Under the pieces are notes generated by a model. The model ran no database searches. It saw only the letters and a list, made by a program, of their open reading frames with translations, and had not been told where the DNA came from. Positions 35,084 through 44,286 of a DNA stretch of 64,000 nt are shown piece after piece; positions within the stretch are counted from its first letter, which is position 1, and every line of letters starts with the position of its first letter. A program made the position numbers and the translations under genes. The DNA comes from Spirochaetaceae bacterium UBA5556. Lineage in GTDB: Bacteria; Spirochaetota; Spirochaetia; Treponematales; Rectinemataceae. Location: positions 71,198-135,197 of the forward strand of contig DIMW01000014.1 in assembly GCA_002425765.1 (NCBI GenBank), written 5' to 3'.

Positions 35084-36365
35084 CCGTAGTTCCTTGCAGC
35101 ATATCGAGAAGGATCGTTGACCAGCTCTGGTTGCGCGGACAGCTTCGGCCGTACTTTTCTCCCGCTTCTCCCGTGACGGAATTGAAGAATTCACAGAACC
35201 CCGATTTGTCCACGAGCGCGAGGCTGTCGCACACCATCGCGGCCGCCGCGTCCGTCCGGCCATAGGCGAGCAGTCCCTTCCACACGAGCCAGTTGAGGGA
35301 AAGCCACACATTGCCGCGCCAATATTCTTTGGGGTCGAACAGAGGGTCGAAACGGGACGTGGAAGGCAGCCTGTAGGGCGTCGTAAAGGCGCCCACCGGG
35401 TCGAACAGCTGTGCGGAGACCGCTTCCGCCTCGGCGGACGAAAGACATTGCCCAAACATGAGGACGAACTTGCCCGCGTGATCGACGAGGCTCTTCTCTT
35501 CGGCGGCCCCGAGCAGGTCATGCGCGCGGAATTCACCGCCCCCGAAAGAGACCATCTTGTCGTGCACCGCCCGGCGCACGGCTTGCGCGCGGGCCTCGAA
35601 TTCCGTCGCCTCCGAAGGCCTGTTCAGCTCATCCGCGATTTCCGCCAGCGCGAGCAGATCGGCCGCCCGAATCGCGTTGAAATCCGCCGGTTCCGCGTAG
35701 AAGGCGCCGGGGACCCGGGCGAGAACATGGGCGTCATAGCCATGGGCGGCGCAGACGGGAACAAGGTTCTCCCTTTTCTGTTCCAGCGCGCGGAGCGCTT
35801 CCACACCGCGCGGATTCATGCCCATGAGACTGTCCCAGCGCTGGGAAGCGTCCCAGCCGCTCTCCCAGGGATGAATGATCGCCACGAGATTGTCGTGGTC
35901 GTCGTCGCGGCGCCTGTCGAACCAGTCATGATACGCGCGCAGTTTCGGATAGAGCTTTGCCAATATGCCTTTATCCGGCGCTTTTTTATGCACGGCGCAC
36001 GCCGCGACCGCGATGAGCGGCGGCTGGGTGATGGTGCTGCAGTCCTTTTGTCCGAAGAGCCGCTGCGCCGCCACGGCCCCGTTTTCCGCCAGGTACGACA
36101 TGTGGGGAACCATACCGGCATCGGGCCCTTCGTCGAACTGGCGCACAAAGAGGCTCTGCAGCTCCTCCCAGGCCATGCCGGGATCGAACCAACGGTAGGC
36201 CATCGCGTGAAAGCAGGAATCCCAGAGCCACTGGGGCAGGTACGTCCCCTTCTCCCGCGCGGGGCACGTGTAGCGGTAGGGAAGGCGCTCAAGCACGGCC
36301 CGATCGGGCTGGTTGCCTCTCAGAACTTCCGAACAACGTTCCATCCACGACTGTCGTGTCTGCAT
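35076..36365 (-). CDS. GH63-family glucosidase resembling mannosyl/glucosylglycerate hydrolase
   Basis: 429 residues, the length of bacterial mannosylglycerate hydrolases, with an (alpha/alpha)6 pattern. Family-like blocks are TYLPQWLWDSCFHAMAYRWF, GMVPHMSYL, TQPPLIAVAA, HPWESGWDASQRWD (candidate acid Asp172), PKEYWRGNVWLSLNWLVWKG and FCEFFNSVTGE (candidate base Glu392 or Glu400). No signal peptide. It overlaps the phosphorylase gene, and an ABC ATPase gene lies 16 bp upstream, so it belongs to the importer operon. A trehalase-like role cannot be excluded without assay. Confidence 0.78.
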   Translation of the reverse strand: MQTRQSWMERCSEVLRGNQPDRAVLERLPYRYTCPAREKGTYLPQWLWDSCFHAMAYRWFDPGMAWEELQSLFVRQFDEGPDAGMVPHMSYLAENGAVAAQRLFGQKDCSTITQPPLIAVAACAVHKKAPDKGILAKLYPKLRAYHDWFDRRRDDDHDNLVAIIHPWESGWDASQRWDSLMGMNPRGVEALRALEQKRENLVPVCAAHGYDAHVLARVPGAFYAEPADFNAIRAADLLALAEIADELNRPSEATEFEARAQAVRRAVHDKMVSFGGGEFRAHDLLGAAEEKSLVDHAGKFVLMFGQCLSSAEAEAVSAQLFDPVGAFTTPYRLPSTSRFDPLFDPKEYWRGNVWLSLNWLVWKGLLAYGRTDAAAAMVCDSLALVDKSGFCEFFNSVTGEAGEKYGRSCPRNQSWSTILLDMLQGTTDE

Positions 36366-36381
36366 AGAAATGTCCGGCTCC

Positions 36382-37488
36382 CTAAGAAAGACTGATTCTC
36401 TTCGTACTCTGCGCGTCGTAGAACATCACTTTGCCCGGATCGATCTTCAGCGACACCTTCTGGCCGATCCGGAAATCGACATCTCCTTCGAGCATGATCT
36501 TCCATTCGCCGCCGAGCACGCGCGTGACAAGAATCGTGTACGCGCCCTGAGGCTCGACAATTTCGATCGAGGCTTCATTGACGCCATCGGGTTCGCCGAT
36601 GGCGATGTTTTCCGGCCGGACCGCCAGAAAGACCTCGTTGCCGATCAGCCCTTCCATGCCCGGAAACGCGCTCCGGTCGCCCAGATCGAGCGGCATGGCT
36701 CCTTCGCCGCCGCCCGCGGCCGCGACAAGCCGCCCCCGGCTCGACGCCAGCGCGACTTTCTGAATGTTCGCGGGAGGCGTCCCCATGAACTGAGCCGTGA
36801 AGAGGCTTCCGCACTCATTGTAGATCTCGCGCGTCGAGCCTACCTGCTCGACCCTGCCCTCGTTCATGACCACGATGCGGTCGGCGAGCGCCATGGCCTC
36901 GGCCTGGTCGTGCGTGACGAAGATGGTGGTCGCGCCGGTGTTCCGGTGTATCTCCTTCAGAAAAGTCCGGACGGACACGCGCAGCTTGGCGTCCAGATTC
37001 GAGAGCGGCTCATCCATCAGCGAAAGTTTCGAGTTGACCGCCAAGGCGCGGGCCACGGCGACCCTCTGCCGCTGCCCGCCCGAAAGCTGGGCCGGATAGC
37101 GGTCCAAGTAATCGACTATCTTGCAGATTTTGGCGACTTCCTCCACTTTCGAGGCGATCGCCCTCTTGTCCATCTTTCTCAGTTTGAGAGGATAGGCGAT
37201 ATTCTCTGCCACGGTCATGTGAGGCCACACGGCGTAGGACTGAAAGATCATGGAGATGTCCCGCTGCCTCGGCGGCAGGTGCGTGATGTCCTTTCCGTCG
37301 AGGACGATCGAACCCTCCGTGACTTCTTCCAGACCGGCGAGCATGCGGAGCGTCGTCGTCTTGCCGCAGCCGGAAGGCCCGAGCAGCACGACGAATTCGC
37401 CCTTCTCGATCTCCAGATCGATATCTTTCACCGCGGTGACACCGTTGGGATAGGTTTTCTTCAGTGAACTCAGTTTCAGATAGGACAC
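36382..37488 (-). CDS. CUT1 sugar ABC ATPase, MsmK/UgpC/MalK type
   Basis: 368 residues: Walker A LLGPSGCGKTTTLRMLAG, Q-loop MIFQSYAVWPHM, signature QLSGGQRQRVAVARAL, Walker B SLMDEPLSNLDAKL, switch FVTHDQAEAMAL. The C-terminal 130 residues form the TOBE regulatory domain (VFLAVRPENIAIGEPDG). It is the only MalK-type ATPase in the window and may also serve the ATPase-less xylo-oligosaccharide importer, as MsmX-type proteins do elsewhere. Confidence 0.93.
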   Translation of the reverse strand: MSYLKLSSLKKTYPNGVTAVKDIDLEIEKGEFVVLLGPSGCGKTTTLRMLAGLEEVTEGSIVLDGKDITHLPPRQRDISMIFQSYAVWPHMTVAENIAYPLKLRKMDKRAIASKVEEVAKICKIVDYLDRYPAQLSGGQRQRVAVARALAVNSKLSLMDEPLSNLDAKLRVSVRTFLKEIHRNTGATTIFVTHDQAEAMALADRIVVMNEGRVEQVGSTREIYNECGSLFTAQFMGTPPANIQKVALASSRGRLVAAAGGGEGAMPLDLGDRSAFPGMEGLIGNEVFLAVRPENIAIGEPDGVNEASIEIVEPQGAYTILVTRVLGGEWKIMLEGDVDFRIGQKVSLKIDPGKVMFYDAQSTKRISLS

Positions 37489-37506
37489 CGTATTCCTCCG
37501 TTATGG

Positions 37507-38556
37507 CTATAGCGCGACCTTGCCCCATAATTGGTTAATATAATTCTTAATGATAAATGTAAATACAAGCGAAGGTATGAGGAGCACCACCGCGCCCGCC
37601 GCGGGCAGATTGGGAATTGTGGACGAACCGACCGTCCTGTAGACCAAGAGGGCAAGCGTAGGATTGTCGTTCGTCATGATGAGGGCGGTTATCGAATCGT
37701 TCCACGCCGCCAGAAAGGCGTACAGAGAAGAGGCGACTATCGCGGGAAAAGCCAGAGGAAGAGTGATCGTGCGCAGGGTCTTCAGCCTGGTCGCCCCGAA
37801 CACCATGGCGGCCTCCTCCAGCTCCACGCTGATCCCCTTGAAAATGGAGCTGGTGATCCAGGCCGTCAGGGCTATGTTCGGCACCGAATACACAATCGCC
37901 AAGGCGAAGGGCGTGTCATACAGATTCATGCGCATGATGTACACGACGAGGGGCAGCGAGAGCGCGACGGCGGGGAACATCCTCACGACGAGGAGGCTTG
38001 TGCTGAATGTGGTGCTGAATCTGAACTTATACCGGGCCAGGATGTAACCCGTTACCCCGCCCAGCACGAGCGAAATGAGAATCGTCCAGCCGGCGGCTTT
38101 GAGCGAGTTGAACAGGGCGCGCATCGTGCCTTCGGCCAGAATGAAGAACACCACATAGTTGCGGAAAAAATCTTTCCTTAGTTTTATGGGGACAGCCTGG
38201 TCCGAGGCTTTCGCCCTGTCGAAGAGCGTCTGCACCGCCGGGGGCGAAATCAGCACGTTCAACTGGCTCTTGCAGTAGAGCGAGAAATCCGACGCGTCCG
38301 AAGTCGTTTTCACGGCCTCGAAGTCCGCGCCTTTCTTTAACAGCAACGTATAGTTCTCTGTGTCGGCGTTGTAGCGGAGCCGCGCGGGGTACGAAAAAGT
38401 GGGAAGTATTTTGGCCGGAAACTGATACGCCTCATAGTTCGAGGCGAAGGATATCGTCAGAAAATAGAGGATGGGCAGCAGAACGACGCCCGCGACAGTC
38501 ACTAGAATAAGGAGGAAAACAGTCCGCGACCACAGTTTTCCGCGACGGGCGCTCAT
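37507..38556 (-). CDS. CUT1 sugar ABC permease, MalG type, with enlarged periplasmic loop
   Basis: 349 residues, 50-70 more than usual. The first helix (TVFLLILVTVAGVVLLPILY) is followed by about 110 residues outside the membrane (roughly 40-150, starting NYEAYQFPAKILPTFSYPAR) before the second helix; normal members have a much shorter loop here. The rest is regular, including the EAA loop LEEAAMVFGATRLKTLRTIT. It starts with ATGA overlap to the MalF-type gene. The loop may contact the binding protein. Confidence 0.9.
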   Translation of the reverse strand: MSARRGKLWSRTVFLLILVTVAGVVLLPILYFLTISFASNYEAYQFPAKILPTFSYPARLRYNADTENYTLLLKKGADFEAVKTTSDASDFSLYCKSQLNVLISPPAVQTLFDRAKASDQAVPIKLRKDFFRNYVVFFILAEGTMRALFNSLKAAGWTILISLVLGGVTGYILARYKFRFSTTFSTSLLVVRMFPAVALSLPLVVYIMRMNLYDTPFALAIVYSVPNIALTAWITSSIFKGISVELEEAAMVFGATRLKTLRTITLPLAFPAIVASSLYAFLAAWNDSITALIMTNDNPTLALLVYRTVGSSTIPNLPAAGAVVLLIPSLVFTFIIKNYINQLWGKVAL

Positions 38557-39440
38557 GTGATCTCACCTCCCTTCTGCTTGTCTCCGGAAACGCGGAGGTA
38601 CATGGACACGGAGATCAGGACGATGGCGGCGACAATGACGGAGATTGTATACGCGTCCTTGCGCGCGTACTTCGCGAAGGTGATGACGTCGACATTGTAG
38701 GCGATGCGTTCGACGAGGAAGGGCACCACGTTGTAGCCGAAAATCATGACCGCGATGAGCCAGACCTGGACCGCGGCGATCATCCTCAAGATCATCGCCG
38801 TGATGATGGTCGGCTTCATGATCGGGAAAACGATATCTTTTAAGGTCTGAAATTTATTCGCCCCGAAAACCCAGCCCGCCTCTTCGAACTCCTTGTTGAA
38901 ATTCTGGAGCCCCGCCAGGAGAATGATCATCACGGAGGGCAGCACGGTCCAGGTGTCGACGATGATGAGCAGCATGACCGCGTTGAGGTTACGGAATGAC
39001 ATCCAGTCCACGGGATTCGCCGGGTTCATCAAACCCAGGGCGCACAGAAAGGAATTTATCCACCCGAAGCGGTAGAGGCCCGTCTTCCAGAGGATGCCGA
39101 CCGCGGCCGGCGGGAACGCCATGGGAATAAGCGTGATGAAGAGCACCAGATTGGAAAAGCGGAATTTCCTGTTCAGCCAGAGCGCGAGCGCGAACGCGAG
39201 CACAAACTGGAGAATGGCGGAACCTATGGTGAACAGTACGGTGTTCAAAAACGCGGTCCGGATGGCTTCCTGCGAAAAAAGCCTCACATAGTTCGAAAAC
39301 GCGAACGCACCGGACTTATCGGTGAAGGACTCGATTATGACGCTGATGGTCGGCCTTATCCAAAATGCGGCGTAGTAGACCACCACGGGCACCAGAAACC
39401 ATACCGGGCTTTTGAAAAAGCTCCGCCGCGATACATGCAT
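38553..39440 (-). CDS. CUT1 sugar ABC permease, MalF type
   Basis: 295 residues, six predicted helices, EAA loop EFEEAGWVFGANKFQTLKDI. The sequence FFKSPVWFLVPVVVYYAAFW forms the first helix. The start follows an intergenic hairpin region after the binding-protein gene; the end overlaps the next permease gene by four bases. Inner membrane; forms the pore with the MalG-type partner. Confidence 0.9.
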   Translation of the reverse strand: MHVSRRSFFKSPVWFLVPVVVYYAAFWIRPTISVIIESFTDKSGAFAFSNYVRLFSQEAIRTAFLNTVLFTIGSAILQFVLAFALALWLNRKFRFSNLVLFITLIPMAFPPAAVGILWKTGLYRFGWINSFLCALGLMNPANPVDWMSFRNLNAVMLLIIVDTWTVLPSVMIILLAGLQNFNKEFEEAGWVFGANKFQTLKDIVFPIMKPTIITAMILRMIAAVQVWLIAVMIFGYNVVPFLVERIAYNVDVITFAKYARKDAYTISVIVAAIVLISVSMYLRVSGDKQKGGEIT

Positions 39441-39468
39441 GCGCTATTACCTCACTGAAAACAACAAC

Positions 39469-39513
39469 CGGAACGCACCATCCGTCGTTACGACAGAGAG
39501 TCGGTGCGCTCCG
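39469..39513 (-). promoter_or_regulatory. Hairpin between binding-protein and permease genes
   Basis: An 11-bp stem with one G-U pair in the minus-strand RNA (39469-39479 with 39503-39513) starts 10 bases after the binding-protein stop. CGTTACGAC occurs twice here (39486-39494 and 39512-39520). There is no T-run, so it is more likely a message stabiliser than a full terminator. Confidence 0.55.
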
Positions 39514-39523
39514 TTACGACAAT

Positions 39524-40780
39524 TCAATCTACCTTGAGGCCCTCAAGTTCTTTCTGTTTCTGATCCAAGTACTGCTTGTTGATGTCCTTGCCGGCGAGGA
39601 TGTCGCCGATGACCTGCTCATACAGTCTCTTGACCTGACCCCAGTCCTGATACTCGGCGACTCTGACCCTGTCGATGAGGGTTGGCCCCGTCAGCGTCGC
39701 GAGTCCCATCTTCATGATCTGGTCGGAAGGATCATCTTTCAGCTTGGAGATGATCTCAGCCTTCGAGGGAATCCAGGGCCCTGTGTTTTTCATCACCGCA
39801 TAGAGGATATCATCGCGCAGGAAAAACTCAACAAATTTTTCCGCCGCAGCCTTGTGGGTCGAGCCGGCGACGATGCCGATGCCGTGCCCGCCGATGATGG
39901 TGCCGCGCTTCCCGGAGCCGCCGATCGGCACGGGGGCCACGACGAACTTGTCAGGCGCCTGGCTGAACGACGCGTTCGCGTAAGCCTGGTGGAACACCGT
40001 GATCCACGCTTCCTCGGTGGCCAGCGACGCGGTCGGGAAGTCGATGGTCGGCGACGAGGGCAGTATGCCGTCCTTCATCGATTGGATCACTTTAAAAGCG
40101 GCCTGCGACGCGGGAGTGTTGAACGCCGGGACATACTTGTCGCCATACGAAAGCTGGACGGAATTGAATTCATACGTGGCGAATTTGCCGGCAAGAGCCG
40201 GGAACACATATTTCGGCAGACCTGTTTCTTTCTTGATCTGGCGGACCCACTCGGCCAACTGTTCCCAAGTGAGGTTGTTGATGTCGTAACCCAATTTCTG
40301 CAGGTACGGAAGGGCCTTCTTGTTCGCGATGGTCAAATACACATCCGCCTGCAGAGGGACAAAATATCGCTTTCCCCCCTGCACGAAGTTGTCATCGAAC
40401 TGCGTGATGTAGGTGCCGGCCGGAATTTTGGTGTATGCCTGCACGGCATGGTATTCCTGCACGACGGGAACGGCGGTGGAGTCGTGCGCGATGAGAATAT
40501 CCGTGCTCCATTTCCCCGTCTGCTGCTGGGCCTGCAGCACTTTGTAAAGCTCGCTGGCGTTCGCCACCACCTGCAGCTCCACTTCTATGCCCGTCTCGGC
40601 GGTGAACTTGGGAAGGATCTGTTCCTTTATGTACTGTTGCTGGGCCGGGTCATAGAACATCTGCGACACGATCTTGATTTTTTCTCCCTTTTGAGTGCCC
40701 TGCGCCATTACAAACAATGGGCTCGCGAGGCCGATCAAAACGAGAAAAACCGCAATGATAGTCTTTCGCGACTTCGTCAT
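39524..40780 (-). CDS. Extracellular solute-binding protein of the glucosylglycerate-like locus
   Basis: 418 residues with signal peptide (TIIAVFLVLIGLASPLFVMA, cleavage near AQG). Family 1 solute-binding fold: QYIKEQILPKFTAETGIEVE, STDILIAHDSTAVPVVQEYH, KRYFVPLQADVYLTIANKKA, GGSGKRGTIIGGHGIGIVAG. No lipobox. GGAGGA precedes the start. It lies downstream of a Gfo/Idh gene (12 bp gap) and before the permeases. The solute is probably a small glycoside, judged from the enzymes in the operon. Confidence 0.9.
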   Translation of the reverse strand: MTKSRKTIIAVFLVLIGLASPLFVMAQGTQKGEKIKIVSQMFYDPAQQQYIKEQILPKFTAETGIEVELQVVANASELYKVLQAQQQTGKWSTDILIAHDSTAVPVVQEYHAVQAYTKIPAGTYITQFDDNFVQGGKRYFVPLQADVYLTIANKKALPYLQKLGYDINNLTWEQLAEWVRQIKKETGLPKYVFPALAGKFATYEFNSVQLSYGDKYVPAFNTPASQAAFKVIQSMKDGILPSSPTIDFPTASLATEEAWITVFHQAYANASFSQAPDKFVVAPVPIGGSGKRGTIIGGHGIGIVAGSTHKAAAEKFVEFFLRDDILYAVMKNTGPWIPSKAEIISKLKDDPSDQIMKMGLATLTGPTLIDRVRVAEYQDWGQVKRLYEQVIGDILAGKDINKQYLDQKQKELEGLKVD

Positions 40781-40792
40781 CTTTTCTTCCTC

Positions 40793-42115
<1,323 letters not shown>

Positions 42116-42159
42116 GACTAACTCCTGGTGTTAATTGTAGAGGCATTTTCTCAAAATTC

Positions 42160-42208
42160 TTGCACTATTTTGTACGGATTGTCTTAAAAATTTGCACGAT
42201 TTGGCAGT
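42160..42208. promoter_or_regulatory. Direct repeat TTGCAC-K-ATTT, candidate AraC-family operator
   Basis: TTGCACTATTTTGTACGG starts at 42160 and TTGCACGATTTGGCAGTA at 42192, a direct repeat with 32 bases between starts (about three helical turns). It lies between the divergent oxidoreductase operon and the AraC-type regulator gene. AraC-family proteins commonly bind direct repeats of this size, so it is the best operator candidate for the locus. Confidence 0.55.
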
Positions 42209-42227
42209 ATGTTATATACTCTTGATT

Positions 42228-43058
42228 ATGAATCCGGTGCGGGAAATTGTGTACGCGACTCCAGGTTATTCTTTTTGTATTCAATACTTTGATGACAGAA
42301 GACTGCACTTCAACTGGCACTATCATGAGGATATAGAACTTGTACTAATCCAGAAAGGCGAAGGACAGATTCATATCGGCGACCTGGTCAAATATTACAG
42401 AGCGCCGGCAGGTTTTTTGATCGGCCCTTCGCTGCCGCACGGTCTTCTGAGCATCGGTTCTCTCCAGGGATGGATCATCCAGTTCCAGGAAAAACATATC
42501 AGGTATCCCAACGCGCCTTCCGAGTTCGCCAATATAATCACCGCGATTTCGGAATCGAAAAAAGGGCTTTCGTTCAGTCCGCCAGTGATCGCGGACTGTC
42601 TGCCGCTGATGGACGACCTGAATGGCTCGAACGGGCTGGAGAAATGGCTCTGGCTCCTGAAAGTCCTCAACACGCTCTCCCAGGACAAGCAAAGAGAGCT
42701 GTGCTCCCTGCTGCCCCACAATCAGGATGTACAGACAGATCGTTTCGAGCAGGCGATAACCCAGATATTCAACGAGATCGACAAAACGCACAACCTCGGG
42801 GAGGTCAGCCAGAAAGTCGGCATGAAAGTGAGCACCTTCTGCAAGACGTTCCGGCGGCGCTACGGTCTGTCCTTCATAGAATACGTGCATTCAATAAGGA
42901 TCAACAACGCAAAGAAACTGCTGATCCAGACGAAGTTCTATATCGACGACATCTGCTACGAGTCGGGATTCAACAATGTGTCTTTTTTCAACCGGAAATT
43001 CAAGGAAGCCACCGGGCTGACTCCTTCCGGATATCGGAAGCGCTACCGCGAGGCATAG
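42228..43058 (+). CDS. AraC-family transcriptional regulator
   Basis: 276 residues from the ATG at 42228; a TTG 36 bases earlier lies within the presumed operator. The N-terminal half is a cupin-like sensing domain (RRLHFNWHYHEDIELVLIQK, with HWHxHE-like residues). The C-terminal domain has two helix-turn-helices: EVSQKVGMKVSTFCKTFRRR and IDDICYESGFNNVSFFNRKF. No Shine-Dalgarno is visible. Divergent from the glycoside-uptake operon, which it most likely controls. Confidence 0.9.
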   Translation: MNPVREIVYATPGYSFCIQYFDDRRLHFNWHYHEDIELVLIQKGEGQIHIGDLVKYYRAPAGFLIGPSLPHGLLSIGSLQGWIIQFQEKHIRYPNAPSEFANIITAISESKKGLSFSPPVIADCLPLMDDLNGSNGLEKWLWLLKVLNTLSQDKQRELCSLLPHNQDVQTDRFEQAITQIFNEIDKTHNLGEVSQKVGMKVSTFCKTFRRRYGLSFIEYVHSIRINNAKKLLIQTKFYIDDICYESGFNNVSFFNRKFKEATGLTPSGYRKRYREA

Positions 43059-43105
43059 ATTCGCGCTTTTAGACCTCAGCCCGGCCCAAAAGCGGCCCCT
43101 CATTG

Positions 43106-43134
43106 TTGACGGTTTTGGAAGCCCACCGTATAAT
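43106..43134 (+). promoter_or_regulatory. Sigma-70-type promoter of the BMP importer operon
   Basis: TTGACG (43106-43111), 17-base spacer, TATAAT (43129-43134), a near-consensus promoter 28 bases before the start codon of the binding-protein gene. The leader is therefore short, with GGGGG before the ATG. Confidence 0.8.
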
Positions 43135-43162
43135 TTTAGCCTGACAATACAAGGGGGTTCCC

Positions 43163-44203
43163 ATGAAAGGCAAGAAATATTTCGCAGTGGTCGCGGCGCT
43201 CATGTTCATCGCCGTCGCGATGAATGCCTTCGGCGCCGGTCCGGCGATCAAAACAGACCGTGTCGTCTACCTGATCAACGGCGCGCTCGGCGACAACGCC
43301 TTCTACGACTCAGGCGAGGCGGGCGTCAAGAATATCGAAAAGAACTACAAGCTGCAGACGCGCACGATCGAGTGCAACTTCGACGCGGCCAAGTTCCAGC
43401 CGGCCCTGGACGCCGCGGTCCAGTACGCCGACGTCATCTTCGTCATCTCGTACGGCTTCGAGGATCAGCTCAAGGCCATCGCGGACAAATATCCCAACAA
43501 GATTTTCGTCAACATCGACACCATCGTCGAGAACCCGAAGCACACGATCACCTCGGTGTTCTTCATCGCGGAACAGAGTTCCTACCTCGCGGGCATGACC
43601 GCGGCGCTCGCCACCACGACGACCTCGCTCAAGGGCATCAATAAGGACAAGATCATCGGCGTGGTCGGGGGCGACACCGATCCCATCGTCAGCGCCTTCG
43701 TATTCGGCTTCCAGAACGGAGCAAAGGCCGTCGATCCGAACATCAAGGTGCTCGCCAAATCGCTGGGCGGCGCGTGGGACGACTCGGCCAAGGGAAAACA
43801 GGCCGCGCTCCAGCTCTACGACCAGAAAGCCGATGTCGTGTACCAGGTCGCTTCGGCCGCTGGCATCGGCGTACTGCAGGCCGCGGCCGAACGCGGGCTC
43901 TACGCCATCGGCGTCGACACCAACCAGAACGACCTCGAGCCGGGCCACGTCATCGCCAGCGCGGTGAAGAACGTCGGCGCGACCATCGAGGAAGTCTTCA
44001 AGACGATCAAGGACGGAACCTATAAGGCCGGCGTCGTCATCAACGCGGACCTCGCGAGCGGCGGCATCGACCTCGTGTTCGACGCCAAGCAGCAGGTGCT
44101 CCCGAAGAGCCTCGTCGACAAGGTCAAGGCGGCCCGCCAGCAGATCATCGACGGAAAGCTCAAGGTACAGCTCTACAACAACGAGAACGTCTGGCAGCAG
44201 TGA
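43163..44203 (+). CDS. BMP-family (PnrA/Med-like) substrate-binding protein
   Basis: 346 residues with signal peptide (YFAVVAALMFIAVAMNAFGA). The BMP pattern is clear: VVYLINGALGDNAFYDSGEA, DVIFVISYGFEDQLKAIADK, ITSVFFIAEQSSYLAGMTAA, GVVGGDTDPIVSAFVFGFQN, YAIGVDTNQNDLEPGHVIAS. In spirochaetes PnrA binds purine nucleosides. No lipobox cysteine, unlike Treponema PnrA, so it is probably a free periplasmic protein. First gene of a five-gene operon with ATPase, two permeases and an ADP-ribosylglycohydrolase. Confidence 0.92.
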   Translation: MKGKKYFAVVAALMFIAVAMNAFGAGPAIKTDRVVYLINGALGDNAFYDSGEAGVKNIEKNYKLQTRTIECNFDAAKFQPALDAAVQYADVIFVISYGFEDQLKAIADKYPNKIFVNIDTIVENPKHTITSVFFIAEQSSYLAGMTAALATTTTSLKGINKDKIIGVVGGDTDPIVSAFVFGFQNGAKAVDPNIKVLAKSLGGAWDDSAKGKQAALQLYDQKADVVYQVASAAGIGVLQAAAERGLYAIGVDTNQNDLEPGHVIASAVKNVGATIEEVFKTIKDGTYKAGVVINADLASGGIDLVFDAKQQVLPKSLVDKVKAARQQIIDGKLKVQLYNNENVWQQ

Positions 44204-44225
44204 GCCTTTTTAAGTAAAGTGTAAA

Positions 44226-44255
44226 GGCCGCCGCGGGCCAACTCCGCGCGCGGCC
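44226..44255 (+). promoter_or_regulatory. Hairpin between BMP-protein and ATPase genes
   Basis: A GC-rich imperfect stem of about 10 bp (44226-44235 with 44245-44255) starts 22 bases after the binding-protein stop. No T-run follows, so partial attenuation or protection of the upstream message is more likely than termination. Confidence 0.55.
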
Positions 44256-44286
44256 ATATCCCGATTCGATTCCGGTGCGGCAACTC

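Noticed and set aside
35084..35536. Upstream extension of the GH13_18 frame
   Set aside because: It lies within the GH63 gene in another frame and is Arg/Ser-rich; the family-like sequence starts at the ATG at 35083.
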